A stretch of 57,963 nt of DNA from Desulfacinum infernum DSM 9756 (GTDB lineage Bacteria; Desulfobacterota; Syntrophobacteria; Syntrophobacterales; DSM-9756), in the NCBI RefSeq assembly GCF_900129305.1, contig NZ_FQVB01000031.1, forward strand, positions 1-57,963, given 5' to 3'. The first letter of the stretch is position 1, and every line of letters begins with the position of its first letter. The translations under genes were made by a program, and so were the position numbers. The notes below the pieces were generated by a model. That model was not told where the DNA came from, ran no database searches, and saw only the letters and a program-made list of their open reading frames with translations. Positions 1-6,880 of the stretch are shown here, piece after piece.

Positions 1-222
1 CCCATGAGCCGGCAGGCACGCTACAACCTCTTTCAGCTGGTCAACGCCCTTTACGAATACCGTTCCGTGATCATCACCACCAACAAGGAGTTTACCGCCT
101 GGGGCGAGTTCTTCCATGACGACAACGTCGTTGTGCCCATCGTGGACCGCCTCATTCACCATTCACACATCTTCATCATGGGAGGGGAAAGCTATCGACT
201 GAGACAGAAACGACAAGGCTGA
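1..222 (+). CDS. istB: IS21-family helper ATPase IstB, C-terminal part
   Basis: The 73 visible codons are the end of an IstB-type AAA+ ATPase, the target-selection helper of the IS21 transposase. The sequence runs through the sensor region (a YRSVIITTNKEF stretch) and ends with the family signature LIHHSHIF followed by GESYRLRQKR. The gene starts upstream of the window; the first visible Met is internal, so the frame is taken from base 1. It is followed directly by repeated IS21-type terminal sequence, so this is the 3' end of an insertion sequence and not a chromosomal gene. The istA transposase gene would lie upstream and cannot be checked. Confidence 0.9.
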   Translation, partial: PMSRQARYNLFQLVNALYEYRSVIITTNKEFTAWGEFFHDDNVVVPIVDRLIHHSHIFIMGGESYRLRQKRQG

Positions 223-232
223 TTTTTTCGTC

Positions 233-287
233 CCAAGTGGGTCAAAATTGTTGTCCAAAAAAGGGTCAAAATAATTGGCCATTGACA
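233..287. mobile_element. right end of the IS21-like element
   Basis: Just after istB the motif GGGTCAAAAT occurs twice, at 239-248 and 264-273, followed by TTGACA near 283-288. Repeated short terminal motifs with a CA end are typical of IS21-family ends. The exact outer base is uncertain because the left end is outside the window and no target duplication can be confirmed. Confidence 0.55.
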
Positions 288-327
288 ATGATGGGAGCCT
301 CCGTCGTCTTGGGGTTGGAAAAAGGAA

Positions 328-356
328 TTGACAATGTTCTCGGATAGTTCTATGGG
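328..356 (+). promoter_or_regulatory. promoter-like site upstream of pcm
   Basis: A perfect TTGACA (328-333) is followed after 17 bases by TATGGG (351-356), a weak -10. It lies about 90 bases before the pcm start and just outside the IS end, so it could drive pcm and the two overlapping downstream genes. Confidence 0.4.
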
Positions 357-448
357 GTAGGGTGCTTTTTCGATGGAAAAGTCAGGCCGAACGAGCCTCG
401 CTGAGTGCGACTTCTTTCACCTCTGGACAATCGACAGATCACGAGATC

Positions 449-1096
449 ATGACGCACAATTTTCAGAAAGCACGCGACCGGATGGTCGAGACCCAGCTGA
501 TTCCGCGGGGAATCCACGATCCGCGGGTTCTTGCCGCCATGCGAAAGGTGCCCCGCCATCTCTTCGTGAGTGAAGCGCTCCAGAGCCAGGCCTACGCCGA
601 CCATCCGCTGCCCATCGGCGACAAGCAGACCATCAGCCAGCCCTACATCGTGGCCCTCATGACGGAAGCCCTTCAGCTTCAAGGGACGGAAAGAGTGTTG
701 GAGATCGGCACCGGGTCCGGATACCAGACGGCGATTCTGGCCGAGCTGGCCGATACGGTCTTCAGCATCGAGCGGCTTCCGAGCCTGCTGCACCGGGCAC
801 GCAAGACCCTGGAACAGCTGGGATACCGGAACGTGGTGCTCAAGGTGGGCGACGGGACGGTGGGGTGGCCCGAAGAGGCCCCCTTCGACGCCATCCTGGT
901 TTCCGCCGGAGCGCCCCAAGTGCCCCAGCCCCTGGTGGATCAGTTGGCCATGGGAGGGCGGTTGATCGTGCCCGTGGGAGATCGGCTCACCCAGGAGCTG
1001 GTTCTGGTGGAGCGTGTTCCGGAAGGGATTCGGAAGAGCCATCTGGGCGGATGCCGTTTCGTGGATCTCGTGGGCAAGTGGGGCTGGGAGGAGTAG
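449..1096 (+). CDS. pcm: protein-L-isoaspartate O-methyltransferase
   Basis: A 215-residue SAM-dependent methyltransferase that methylates L-isoaspartyl residues in age-damaged proteins in the cytosol. The full family length is present. Residues 57-69 carry the conserved [13 protein letters not shown] block, and residues 83-97 the SAM-binding motif [11 protein letters not shown]. The downstream AFDAILV-like segment and the VPVGD box also fit. The ATG at 449 is chosen because it matches the family N-terminus ([17 protein letters not shown]); an open frame runs upstream to 362 but has no family similarity. The next gene starts on the very next base after the stop, so the two are translationally linked. 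Confidence 0.93.
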   Translation: MTHNFQKARDRMVETQLIPRGIHDPRVLAAMRKVPRHLFVSEALQSQAYADHPLPIGDKQTISQPYIVALMTEALQLQGTERVLEIGTGSGYQTAILAELADTVFSIERLPSLLHRARKTLEQLGYRNVVLKVGDGTVGWPEEAPFDAILVSAGAPQVPQPLVDQLAMGGRLIVPVGDRLTQELVLVERVPEGIRKSHLGGCRFVDLVGKWGWEE

Positions 1097-1594
1097 GTGC
1101 GTCGTCCGATCGTGGCCGTGGTGGGAGCCGGAAAAGCCTCCGAAGCTGCGCGGGACACAGCGCGGCGGGTGGGGCGGGCCGTGGCACGATCGGGAGCCGT
1201 GCTCATCTGCGGCGGGCTGGGCGGGGTGATGGAAGCGGCCGCCCGGGGGGCCAAGCAGGCGGGCGGCGTCACACTTGGGGTTCTGCCCGGTCCCGACACA
1301 TCCCAGGCCAATCCTTTCATCGATTATCCCATCGCCACCAACATGGGCCAGGCGCGAAACGCCGTGATCGTGCAGACGGCGGATGCCGTGGTGTCGGTCT
1401 ACGGCGGCTACGGGACGCTCTCCGAGATCGCCCTGGCCCTCAAAGCCGGAAAGCCGGTCTTTTGCATTCATCCGCCGTGTGAGGTTCCGGGGGCCCGGAT
1501 CGTGGAGTCGCCGGAAGAGGCTGTGGAACGGGCCGTGGCGGAGGCTCGGGAACGGATCGAATCATCCGAGGGAAAGGGAGCGAGTGCGTCGTGA
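1097..1594 (+). CDS. TIGR00725-family (SLOG/LOG-like) nucleotide-binding protein
   Basis: A 165-residue Rossmann-like protein of the TIGR00725 group, related to lysine decarboxylase-like/LOG proteins. Residues 38-52 give CGGLGGVMEAAARGA and residues 103-111 GGYGTLSEI, the two glycine-rich nucleotide-handling motifs of SLOG domains. It lacks the PGGxGTxxE of true cytokinin-activating LOG enzymes, having GGYGTLSE instead, so the substrate is unknown. The GTG start at 1097 abuts the pcm stop and the end overlaps the next gene by four bases, indicating a three-gene operon. No function beyond nucleotide or nucleoside-phosphate binding can be claimed. Confidence 0.8.
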   Translation: MRRPIVAVVGAGKASEAARDTARRVGRAVARSGAVLICGGLGGVMEAAARGAKQAGGVTLGVLPGPDTSQANPFIDYPIATNMGQARNAVIVQTADAVVSVYGGYGTLSEIALALKAGKPVFCIHPPCEVPGARIVESPEEAVERAVAEARERIESSEGKGASAS

Positions 1595-2721
1595 CGGATA
1601 AGACACCCAGGGAGCGGATGTCGCTGGCGGAGCTGATCCGGGAGAACAAGGCGCTGCGGCGGGAACTGGAGACGGTGGTTCGCACGGCGGCGGCCAACGA
1701 AGCCATCTGGCGCCACATGGTGGAAATCGAAAAGGTGCTTTTCCGCACCAGAGAATTCGATCTTCTGGCTTCGCAGCTTCTGGAAGAAATCCGGCGGCGC
1801 TTCGACCTGGACGGAGTGGCTCTGGCGGTGGCACATCCGGACGTGCTGGAGCGGTTCTTCCCCCAGTTGGCCAACGGGAACGGGGCCAGGACGTTCTGGG
1901 CCGGGGAAGGGGCGTGCGTTCTGGCCTGCGCTGCCCACGACGGTTCGCAAAACCCTCTGGACGAAATCCAAGCCCCGCGACTTCTGGACGGGAAGGCCGT
2001 GGGTTCCATCCTGACCCTTCCCGAGGATTTTCCGCCCGTGGGATCCGCGGCTCTGGTTCCGCTTCGCATCCACGATCTTTTTTTCGGATTGCTGCTTCTG
2101 GCCAGCCGCGATCCCGATCACTACCGGCCCGGAGACGGCACGGAGCTGCTGGAACAGATGGGCCACAAGGTGGCGCTCTGCATGGAAAACTGCCTGGCCT
2201 ACGAAAGGGTCAAGGAGCTTTCCGACCGGGACGAGGCCACCGGGCTGCTCAATTTCTTCCAGATTCATTCCGTTCTGGAGCGGGAATTCCGGAGGGCCAG
2301 GCGGAAAGGAACGGCCCTGTCCCTGCTGGCCGTGGACCTGGACTTCGTGGACGAGGCCTTCGGGCATCAGGACATGGTGGATCCGGTGCTGCGCCACGTG
2401 GGGGAACTCCTGCGCTCCACCTTTCCGGACGGCGAAGGCTTTATCGGGCGCTACGGCAGCGTGGAGTTCCTGGTAGTGTGTCCGTATGCGGACGAGGAGG
2501 AAGCGCTGGTGCTTCGGGACCGCCTTTTCGATCTGATCCGGCGTTCGCCCTTCCGCCGCGAGCGCACCGCCATTCTCATCCGTCCTCGCATCGGCGTGGC
2601 CAGCCTCACCGGGGCCATGGAGCGGGCCCATGATCTGCTGGACGCCGCCCAGAAGGCCCTGTGCCAGATGAAGGCCGCCCAGCGCCTCCCCGAAGAAACG
2701 GAATCCCTGAGCCGGTCCTGA
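1591..2721 (+). CDS. GAF-like plus degenerate GGDEF domain protein
   Basis: A 376-residue cytosolic signalling protein. Residues 8-30 form a leucine-rich coiled coil, about 35-200 a GAF/DUF484-like sensor fold, and about 213-370 a GGDEF fold introduced by RDEATGLLNF. The metal Asp in AVDLDF (about 249) is kept, but the active-site loop reads RYGSVEF (287-293) instead of RYGGDEF. The catalytic GGDE signature is therefore lost and diguanylate cyclase activity is unlikely; a receptor or regulatory role is more plausible. The GTG start overlaps the preceding gene by four bases. There is no membrane segment. Confidence 0.8.
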   Translation: MTDKTPRERMSLAELIRENKALRRELETVVRTAAANEAIWRHMVEIEKVLFRTREFDLLASQLLEEIRRRFDLDGVALAVAHPDVLERFFPQLANGNGARTFWAGEGACVLACAAHDGSQNPLDEIQAPRLLDGKAVGSILTLPEDFPPVGSAALVPLRIHDLFFGLLLLASRDPDHYRPGDGTELLEQMGHKVALCMENCLAYERVKELSDRDEATGLLNFFQIHSVLEREFRRARRKGTALSLLAVDLDFVDEAFGHQDMVDPVLRHVGELLRSTFPDGEGFIGRYGSVEFLVVCPYADEEEALVLRDRLFDLIRRSPFRRERTAILIRPRIGVASLTGAMERAHDLLDAAQKALCQMKAAQRLPEETESLSRS

Positions 2722-2782
2722 CCGCTCGAAAATGCCAGACAGGCGGCCCCTTCTCGTGTGATCAGCCCTTCAGGCCTGCGGG

Positions 2783-2887
2783 GCCGGCGCTCAGCGCCTG
2801 CCGCATGTCGCCCTGTTCGTCAAGAAAGACATTCCCGTCGGCACTCTGAGAAGCATCGAACGCCAATCGGGAATCAAATTCAGTTGA
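2783..2887 (+). pseudogene. truncated hicA toxin remnant
   Basis: Reading the frame that ends in TGA at 2885-2887 gives a tail resembling the C-terminus of HicA mRNA interferases: a basic stretch, then KKDIPVGTLRSIERQSGIKF, matching the family's KDIxxGTLRSIxxQAG end. The N-terminal half with the catalytic His and RNA-binding residues is absent; the upstream sequence in this frame is unrelated and runs into the previous gene. It sits directly before hicB, in the normal hicA-hicB order, so this is best read as a decayed toxin. Confidence 0.55.
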
Positions 2888-2896
2888 GGTGAGGCC

Positions 2897-3313
2897 ATGG
2901 CACACTACATTGCCGTCGTTCACAAAGATCCCGACAGTGACTTCGGGGTGTCCTTTCCAGACTTTCCCGGCTGTATTACGGCGGGGAAGGACATGGACGA
3001 GGCCAAGGACAGGGCTCAGGAGGCGCTCCGTCTCCATGTCCATGGCATACTGGAGGATGGGGGCAGATTGCCCGTTCCGTCAAAGCTCGAAGAGGTTGCA
3101 GCCGATCCCGATTTTGCGGATGCCGTGGCCTTCCTGGTCATTGAAGCTCCCGATAGCCGTCCACGAACGGTCCGGATCAATATTACCGTTCCGGAAACGA
3201 CGCTCAGGCGGATTGACGCCGAAGCCAGGAAGCGGGGCATGTCCCGATCCGCATTTCTCGTCCGCGCCGCGCAGAACATGATGCAATCAGGCCCGTCCGA
3301 GGTGTCCCGATAA
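2897..3313 (+). CDS. hicB: HicB-family antitoxin (orphan)
   Basis: A 138-residue HicB-type protein. Residues 1-65 form the partial RNase H-like fold typical of HicB (YIAVVHKDPDSDFGVSFPDFPG and the GCITAGKDMDEA segment). Residues 88-135 form a ribbon-helix-helix DNA-binding tail (RINITVPETTLRRIDAEARKRG). Normally it neutralises HicA and represses its own operon. Only a truncated hicA remains upstream, so it may act only as a repressor or be a genomic relic. The start at 2897 has a GGTGAGG ribosome site just upstream. Confidence 0.85.
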   Translation: MAHYIAVVHKDPDSDFGVSFPDFPGCITAGKDMDEAKDRAQEALRLHVHGILEDGGRLPVPSKLEEVAADPDFADAVAFLVIEAPDSRPRTVRINITVPETTLRRIDAEARKRGMSRSAFLVRAAQNMMQSGPSEVSR

Positions 3314-3359
3314 TTCCATCAAAATAACCGGCAAAATAAACGGTCCGGCCCCTTCGCCC

Positions 3360-4202
3360 CTACAGCTCGGAGACCATCCGGCGCAGCTGCGTGTTGGAAA
3401 AGACCGGACCGTCCACGCACACGTAGGTGTCTCCGATGTTGCACCGGCCGCACAGCCCGATCCCGCACTTCATGCGCCGTTCCAGGGTGGTGAGGATCTG
3501 GTCGTCTTCGTAGCCCAGTTCCTTGAGACCCGCCAGGACGAACTTGATCATGATGGGCGGGCCGCAGGTGATGGCCACCCGGTTGAACGGGCTCGGCGCC
3601 TCTTCCGCCAAGACGGTGGGCACAAACCCCACCCGTTCCTCCCAGCCGGGGAACTCGCGGTCCACGGTCAGGATGAGGTTCACTCCGGCGGCCTTCCATT
3701 CGTCGAATTCGTACCGGTAGCAAAGGTCCTGAGGCGACCGGGCGCCGTAGATCACCGTGATGTCCCCGAATTCCTCACGCCGGTCCGCCATGGTGAGCAG
3801 CAGAGTCCGCAGCGGCGCCATGCCGATGCCGCCGCCCACGAAGAGGATGTCCTTGCCTTTGAGCTCGTCCACGGGGAAGCTGTTGCCCAAAGGAGCGCGG
3901 ACGCCGATGGGATCTCCTTCGCTGAGGCGGTGCAGGGCCCGGGTCACCTCGCCCGTCTTCATGACGCTGAACTGCAGGTATTCGCGGCGGGTGGGCGGCG
4001 AATTGATGACGAAGGTGGATTCTCCCACTCCGAAGACGGACAGCTGCCCCACCTGGCCGGGTTCGAACCGGAAGGCCGCCATCTCTTCGGGGTCGTCCAG
4101 CACGATCCGAAAGGTCTTGATGTTGGGCGTTTCCTGAATGATTTCCCGGATGGTGCCCATGTGCGGCAGATAGGGATTGTCATTCGTAACCACTTTAGGC
4201 AT
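3360..4202 (-). CDS. flxA: FlxA-like FAD/NAD(P)-binding subunit
   Basis: A 280-residue flavoprotein of the ferredoxin reductase/sulfhydrogenase gamma type, taken as the NAD(H)-reacting subunit of an Flx-Hdr complex. Residues about 10-105 form the FAD barrel (RFEPGQVGQLSVFG, then FVINSPPTR). Residues 110-220 form the NAD-binding lobe starting DILFVGGGIGMAPLRTLL. A C-terminal cluster CGIGLCGRC...YVC fits a [2Fe-2S] centre, as in PyrK-like proteins. The ATG at 4202 overlaps the end of flxB by eight bases. It is the last gene of the operon. The Flx assignment rests on the complete hdrCBA-flxDCBA neighbourhood. Confidence 0.8.
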   Translation of the reverse strand: MPKVVTNDNPYLPHMGTIREIIQETPNIKTFRIVLDDPEEMAAFRFEPGQVGQLSVFGVGESTFVINSPPTRREYLQFSVMKTGEVTRALHRLSEGDPIGVRAPLGNSFPVDELKGKDILFVGGGIGMAPLRTLLLTMADRREEFGDITVIYGARSPQDLCYRYEFDEWKAAGVNLILTVDREFPGWEERVGFVPTVLAEEAPSPFNRVAITCGPPIMIKFVLAGLKELGYEDDQILTTLERRMKCGIGLCGRCNIGDTYVCVDGPVFSNTQLRRMVSEL

Positions 4203-5256
4203 GAGCCTCCTCCTGGGCGGGTAGATCGCGGACCACCGCACGGATATCCACCGACACGGGGCAGTGCCGGACGCACCGGCCGCAGCCGCAGCAGGCCACC
4301 TGACCGTACCTGGCGGGAAAGTAGCTGAACTTGTGCCCCACCCGGTTCCGGTAGCGCTCCACCTTGGACGGGCGCGGGTTGTGTCCGCTGGCTTCCAGGG
4401 TGAAGTGAGGGAACATGCACGCATCCCAGGACCGGATGCGCTCCCCGTTGAGGCCCCGGGCTTCGTCGGTGATGGTGAAGCAGTAGCATGTGGGACAAAC
4501 GAACGTGCACAGGCCGCAACTGAGGCACTTGTCGATGTGGGCGTGCCAGAAAGCGGGGTCTTGGAAACGGGCCCGGAATGCCTCGGCCAGGGTCGTGAGA
4601 GAGCCCTCCCCCACGGTTTCCCGGCCGACCTGGTCCAGCACGTCCTGTGCTTCCCGGATCTGTTCCGGTGCCGCCGTGCGGCCGATCGGCTCCAGCAGGG
4701 CGGCGCCCCGTTCGGTGACGGGCCGCAGCACGTAGCCGCCGTCCACGGGTATGAGCTGGGCGTCGCTTCCTTCCGGGTCCGCGGGGCCGCTTCCCACGGC
4801 GGAACAGAAGCAGGCCGCGTCCGCGTCCCGGCAGACCAGGGAAACGAAGGTGGTCTTTTCTCTCCGTTCCGAATAGTAGGGATCCCGGTAGGGCCCTTTG
4901 GTAAAGACCGGGTCGAAGGTGAGAAAGCCGCGGGCGTCGCAAGGCCGGCAGCCGAAGACCACGACCGGGCGGACGGTACGGGCGTCGTCCAAATGGATGC
5001 GGTGGCCGGCGGGAACCGAAAGGTCCTTTTCTTTGGTGAAGCGAAGCAGGGTTTCCGACCGGGGAAAGAGGACTTCCTTGGCCGACACCAGGCTGCGGGC
5101 ATCCAGCCGGACGGTGAGCCCGGGCTGAAAGCGCCGGAACCGCACCAGTCCGGGCTTTCGGGCGTCGGAGGCGGGCACCCACACATCCGCCTGGGCGCTC
5201 AGACCCGCCAGAGCTTCCTGAAGTTCCGCATCTGCGAGAAAAAAGGCCTGTTCCAT
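4195..5256 (-). CDS. flxB: FlxB-like 4Fe-4S dicluster subunit
   Basis: A 353-residue iron-sulfur protein of the sulfhydrogenase beta/4Fe-4S dicluster family. The N-terminal part has the family FGCRPCDARG motif. The C-terminal third holds two ferredoxin-like cysteine sets, CLSCGLCTFVCPTC near residue 235 and CCGCGRCVRHCP near residue 320. It should wire electrons between the flavin subunit FlxA and FlxC/HdrA. It lies 18 bases after flxC and overlaps flxA. No transmembrane segment is present, consistent with a soluble cytoplasmic complex. Confidence 0.8.
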   Translation of the reverse strand: MEQAFFLADAELQEALAGLSAQADVWVPASDARKPGLVRFRRFQPGLTVRLDARSLVSAKEVLFPRSETLLRFTKEKDLSVPAGHRIHLDDARTVRPVVVFGCRPCDARGFLTFDPVFTKGPYRDPYYSERREKTTFVSLVCRDADAACFCSAVGSGPADPEGSDAQLIPVDGGYVLRPVTERGAALLEPIGRTAAPEQIREAQDVLDQVGRETVGEGSLTTLAEAFRARFQDPAFWHAHIDKCLSCGLCTFVCPTCYCFTITDEARGLNGERIRSWDACMFPHFTLEASGHNPRPSKVERYRNRVGHKFSYFPARYGQVACCGCGRCVRHCPVSVDIRAVVRDLPAQEEAHA

Positions 5257-5274
5257 GTGCTTAACTCTCGAAAT

Positions 5275-6225
5275 TCAGATTCCCGTCTCGGACGGGTCGA
5301 AGGTTTGCAAGGGCGGCGTGGCCGCCGGATCCGTCCCCGCTTGGTAGTCCCACAGCTCCAGAGCGATCCGGGCCATCTTTTCCTTGAAGAGGGCCACGGG
5401 GATGCCCACAGGGCACACCCGCTCGCACTCTCCGCATTCGGTGCACCGGCCGGCCAGGTGCAGGGCGTGGATCATGTGGAAGAGGAATTTGTCCCGCACC
5501 CCGTCCCGCTGGGTGGTCCATTTGGGGGTGCGCGATTCGGCCAGGCACCGGTCCCGACAGACGCACAGGGGGCAGGCGTTTCGGCAGGCATAGCAGCGAA
5601 GGCAGCGGCTCAATTCCTCTTCCCAGTAGGCCCGCCGCTCTTCCAGGGACATGGCCTCCACGGCGTCCACATCCGAAAAGGAGGGTTCCGTGCGGCGGGG
5701 GGGCACCGGATCGCCCAAGATCACATCGGCGTGGAGCGGATTGGGATGGCGGCATCGGCGGCAGCGCCGGGCCAGCACCCGCTCCAGCTCGATCTCTTCC
5801 GTACCGTCACGGGACGTGATCGCCAGAAGGCCGTCCCGGAAGGAGACATGGGTGACCGGAGCCGAACTCTTCCTCGCTTCCGCCAGGGCCTCCGGATCCA
5901 CGGTTCCCGGGCACGGCAGTCCCACCACGTACAGCCGTTCCCTTTCCACAAAGCCTTCCTGGACCAGGGCGCCCAGGGAACGGGAGTCGCAGCCCTTGAG
6001 GCAGACGCCGATCTTCTTGCCCGTTTCCTTGGCGTCCTTGAGGATTCCGGGCAGGTACACGGAAAGGTTGGGGGCGCACAGGGGATTCCAAACGAGTCGG
6101 GAAAGATCTTCCCGGCTTCTTAGAAAAGCGGGGGTCGGCCGCAGCGGCTCATAGCCGGTCTCCCAGCCGATCACCAGTTCCAGGTCGTCGAAGAGGGCCT
6201 CCAGGTGTGCGTGCAATGTGTCCAT
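5275..6225 (-). CDS. flxC: FlxC-like 4Fe-4S / hydrogenase-beta-type subunit
   Basis: A 316-residue iron-sulfur subunit. An N-terminal segment with GVCLKGCDSRSLGAL resembles the F420 hydrogenase beta family. Later come a cysteine-rich block CLRCYACRNACPLCVC and a second motif CTECGECERVCPVG, indicating several [4Fe-4S] clusters. The ATG at 6225 is preceded by GAGGAACCT, a good ribosome site. An open frame upstream to 6687 is only the shadow of flxD. It is expected to pass electrons between FlxB and the FlxD/HdrA module. Confidence 0.78.
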   Translation of the reverse strand: MDTLHAHLEALFDDLELVIGWETGYEPLRPTPAFLRSREDLSRLVWNPLCAPNLSVYLPGILKDAKETGKKIGVCLKGCDSRSLGALVQEGFVERERLYVVGLPCPGTVDPEALAEARKSSAPVTHVSFRDGLLAITSRDGTEEIELERVLARRCRRCRHPNPLHADVILGDPVPPRRTEPSFSDVDAVEAMSLEERRAYWEEELSRCLRCYACRNACPLCVCRDRCLAESRTPKWTTQRDGVRDKFLFHMIHALHLAGRCTECGECERVCPVGIPVALFKEKMARIALELWDYQAGTDPAATPPLQTFDPSETGI

Positions 6226-6263
6226 AGGTTCCTCGGATTGGTTCCCTGCTGTGTGTCCCGTGT

Positions 6264-6737
6264 TCACGCAAAGGCGGAAGCCGCCTGTCCCGCTGTTTCC
6301 ATTGGAGTATCGGCACCGATGCCCGGGTTGGGTCCCAGCTCCTGGATCACCGCGGAAAATTCCGTCACCACCTCCTGCCAGCGCTGCCCTTCGGACGCCG
6401 ACACCCAGGTGTAGTGAAAACGCCGGGGATCCAGGCCCACGAAGGGCAAGAAGCGCTTGACGAGCTCCAGCCGGCGCCGGGCGTAGAAGTTGCCCACGGC
6501 GTAGTGGCAGTCCTTGGGATGGCAGCCCGAAACCAGAACCCCGTCGGCCCCCTGGGCCAGGGCCTTGACGACGAAAAGCGGGTCCATGCGGCCCGTGCAC
6601 GGGATGCGGATGATGCGAAGGAGCGGCGGCTGCTTGAAACGGCACACTCCGGCCGTGTCCGCACCGCCGTAGGAACACCAGTTGCAAAGAAATCCCACAA
6701 TGCGAAGTTGTCTCTCGTTCTTTTCGCTCACGCTCAC
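6264..6737 (-). CDS. flxD: FlxD / MvhD-type [2Fe-2S] subunit
   Basis: A 157-residue MvhD/FlxD protein that docks onto HdrA and hands it electrons. The conserved Cys pattern is visible: GFLCNWCSYGGAD near the start, then RIPCTGRMDP, then SGCHPKDCHY. The start is GTG at 6737; a second GTG at 6731 has slightly better spacing to GAGGCG and is a real alternative. In methanogens MvhD links hydrogenase to Hdr. Here no hydrogenase is present and flxABC replace it, which points to NAD(H) as the electron partner. Confidence 0.85.
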   Translation of the reverse strand: MSVSEKNERQLRIVGFLCNWCSYGGADTAGVCRFKQPPLLRIIRIPCTGRMDPLFVVKALAQGADGVLVSGCHPKDCHYAVGNFYARRRLELVKRFLPFVGLDPRRFHYTWVSASEGQRWQEVVTEFSAVIQELGPNPGIGADTPMETAGQAASAFA

Positions 6738-6751
6738 CGCCTCGTGGAATG

Positions 6752-6880
6752 AGCTCTCAGCTCTCAGCTGTCAGCTCTCAGCCATCGGTTTTCAGTTTAT
6801 GAAACCTCGCCCCGTCCGTGACTAAGCCGGGAATCCCCCGGCCACCACGCCTCACGCCTGACGCCTCACGTTCCTCACGC
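6752..6880 (-). repeat. heptad arrays between hdrA and flxD
   Basis: Two short 7-bp arrays lie on the coding (minus) strand. At 6752-6783 the units are TGAGAGC, TGACAGC, TGAGAGC and TGAGAGC. At 6845-6877 units such as TGAGGCG and TCAGGCG follow the hdrA stop, and that stop (TGA, 6875-6877) is itself the first unit. Confidence 0.75.

Noticed and set aside
281-336. ATTGACAATG at 281-290 and 327-336 as an IS21 target duplication.
   Set aside because: Both copies lie on the same side of the element; a duplicated promoter -35 region is simpler, and the left end is not visible.
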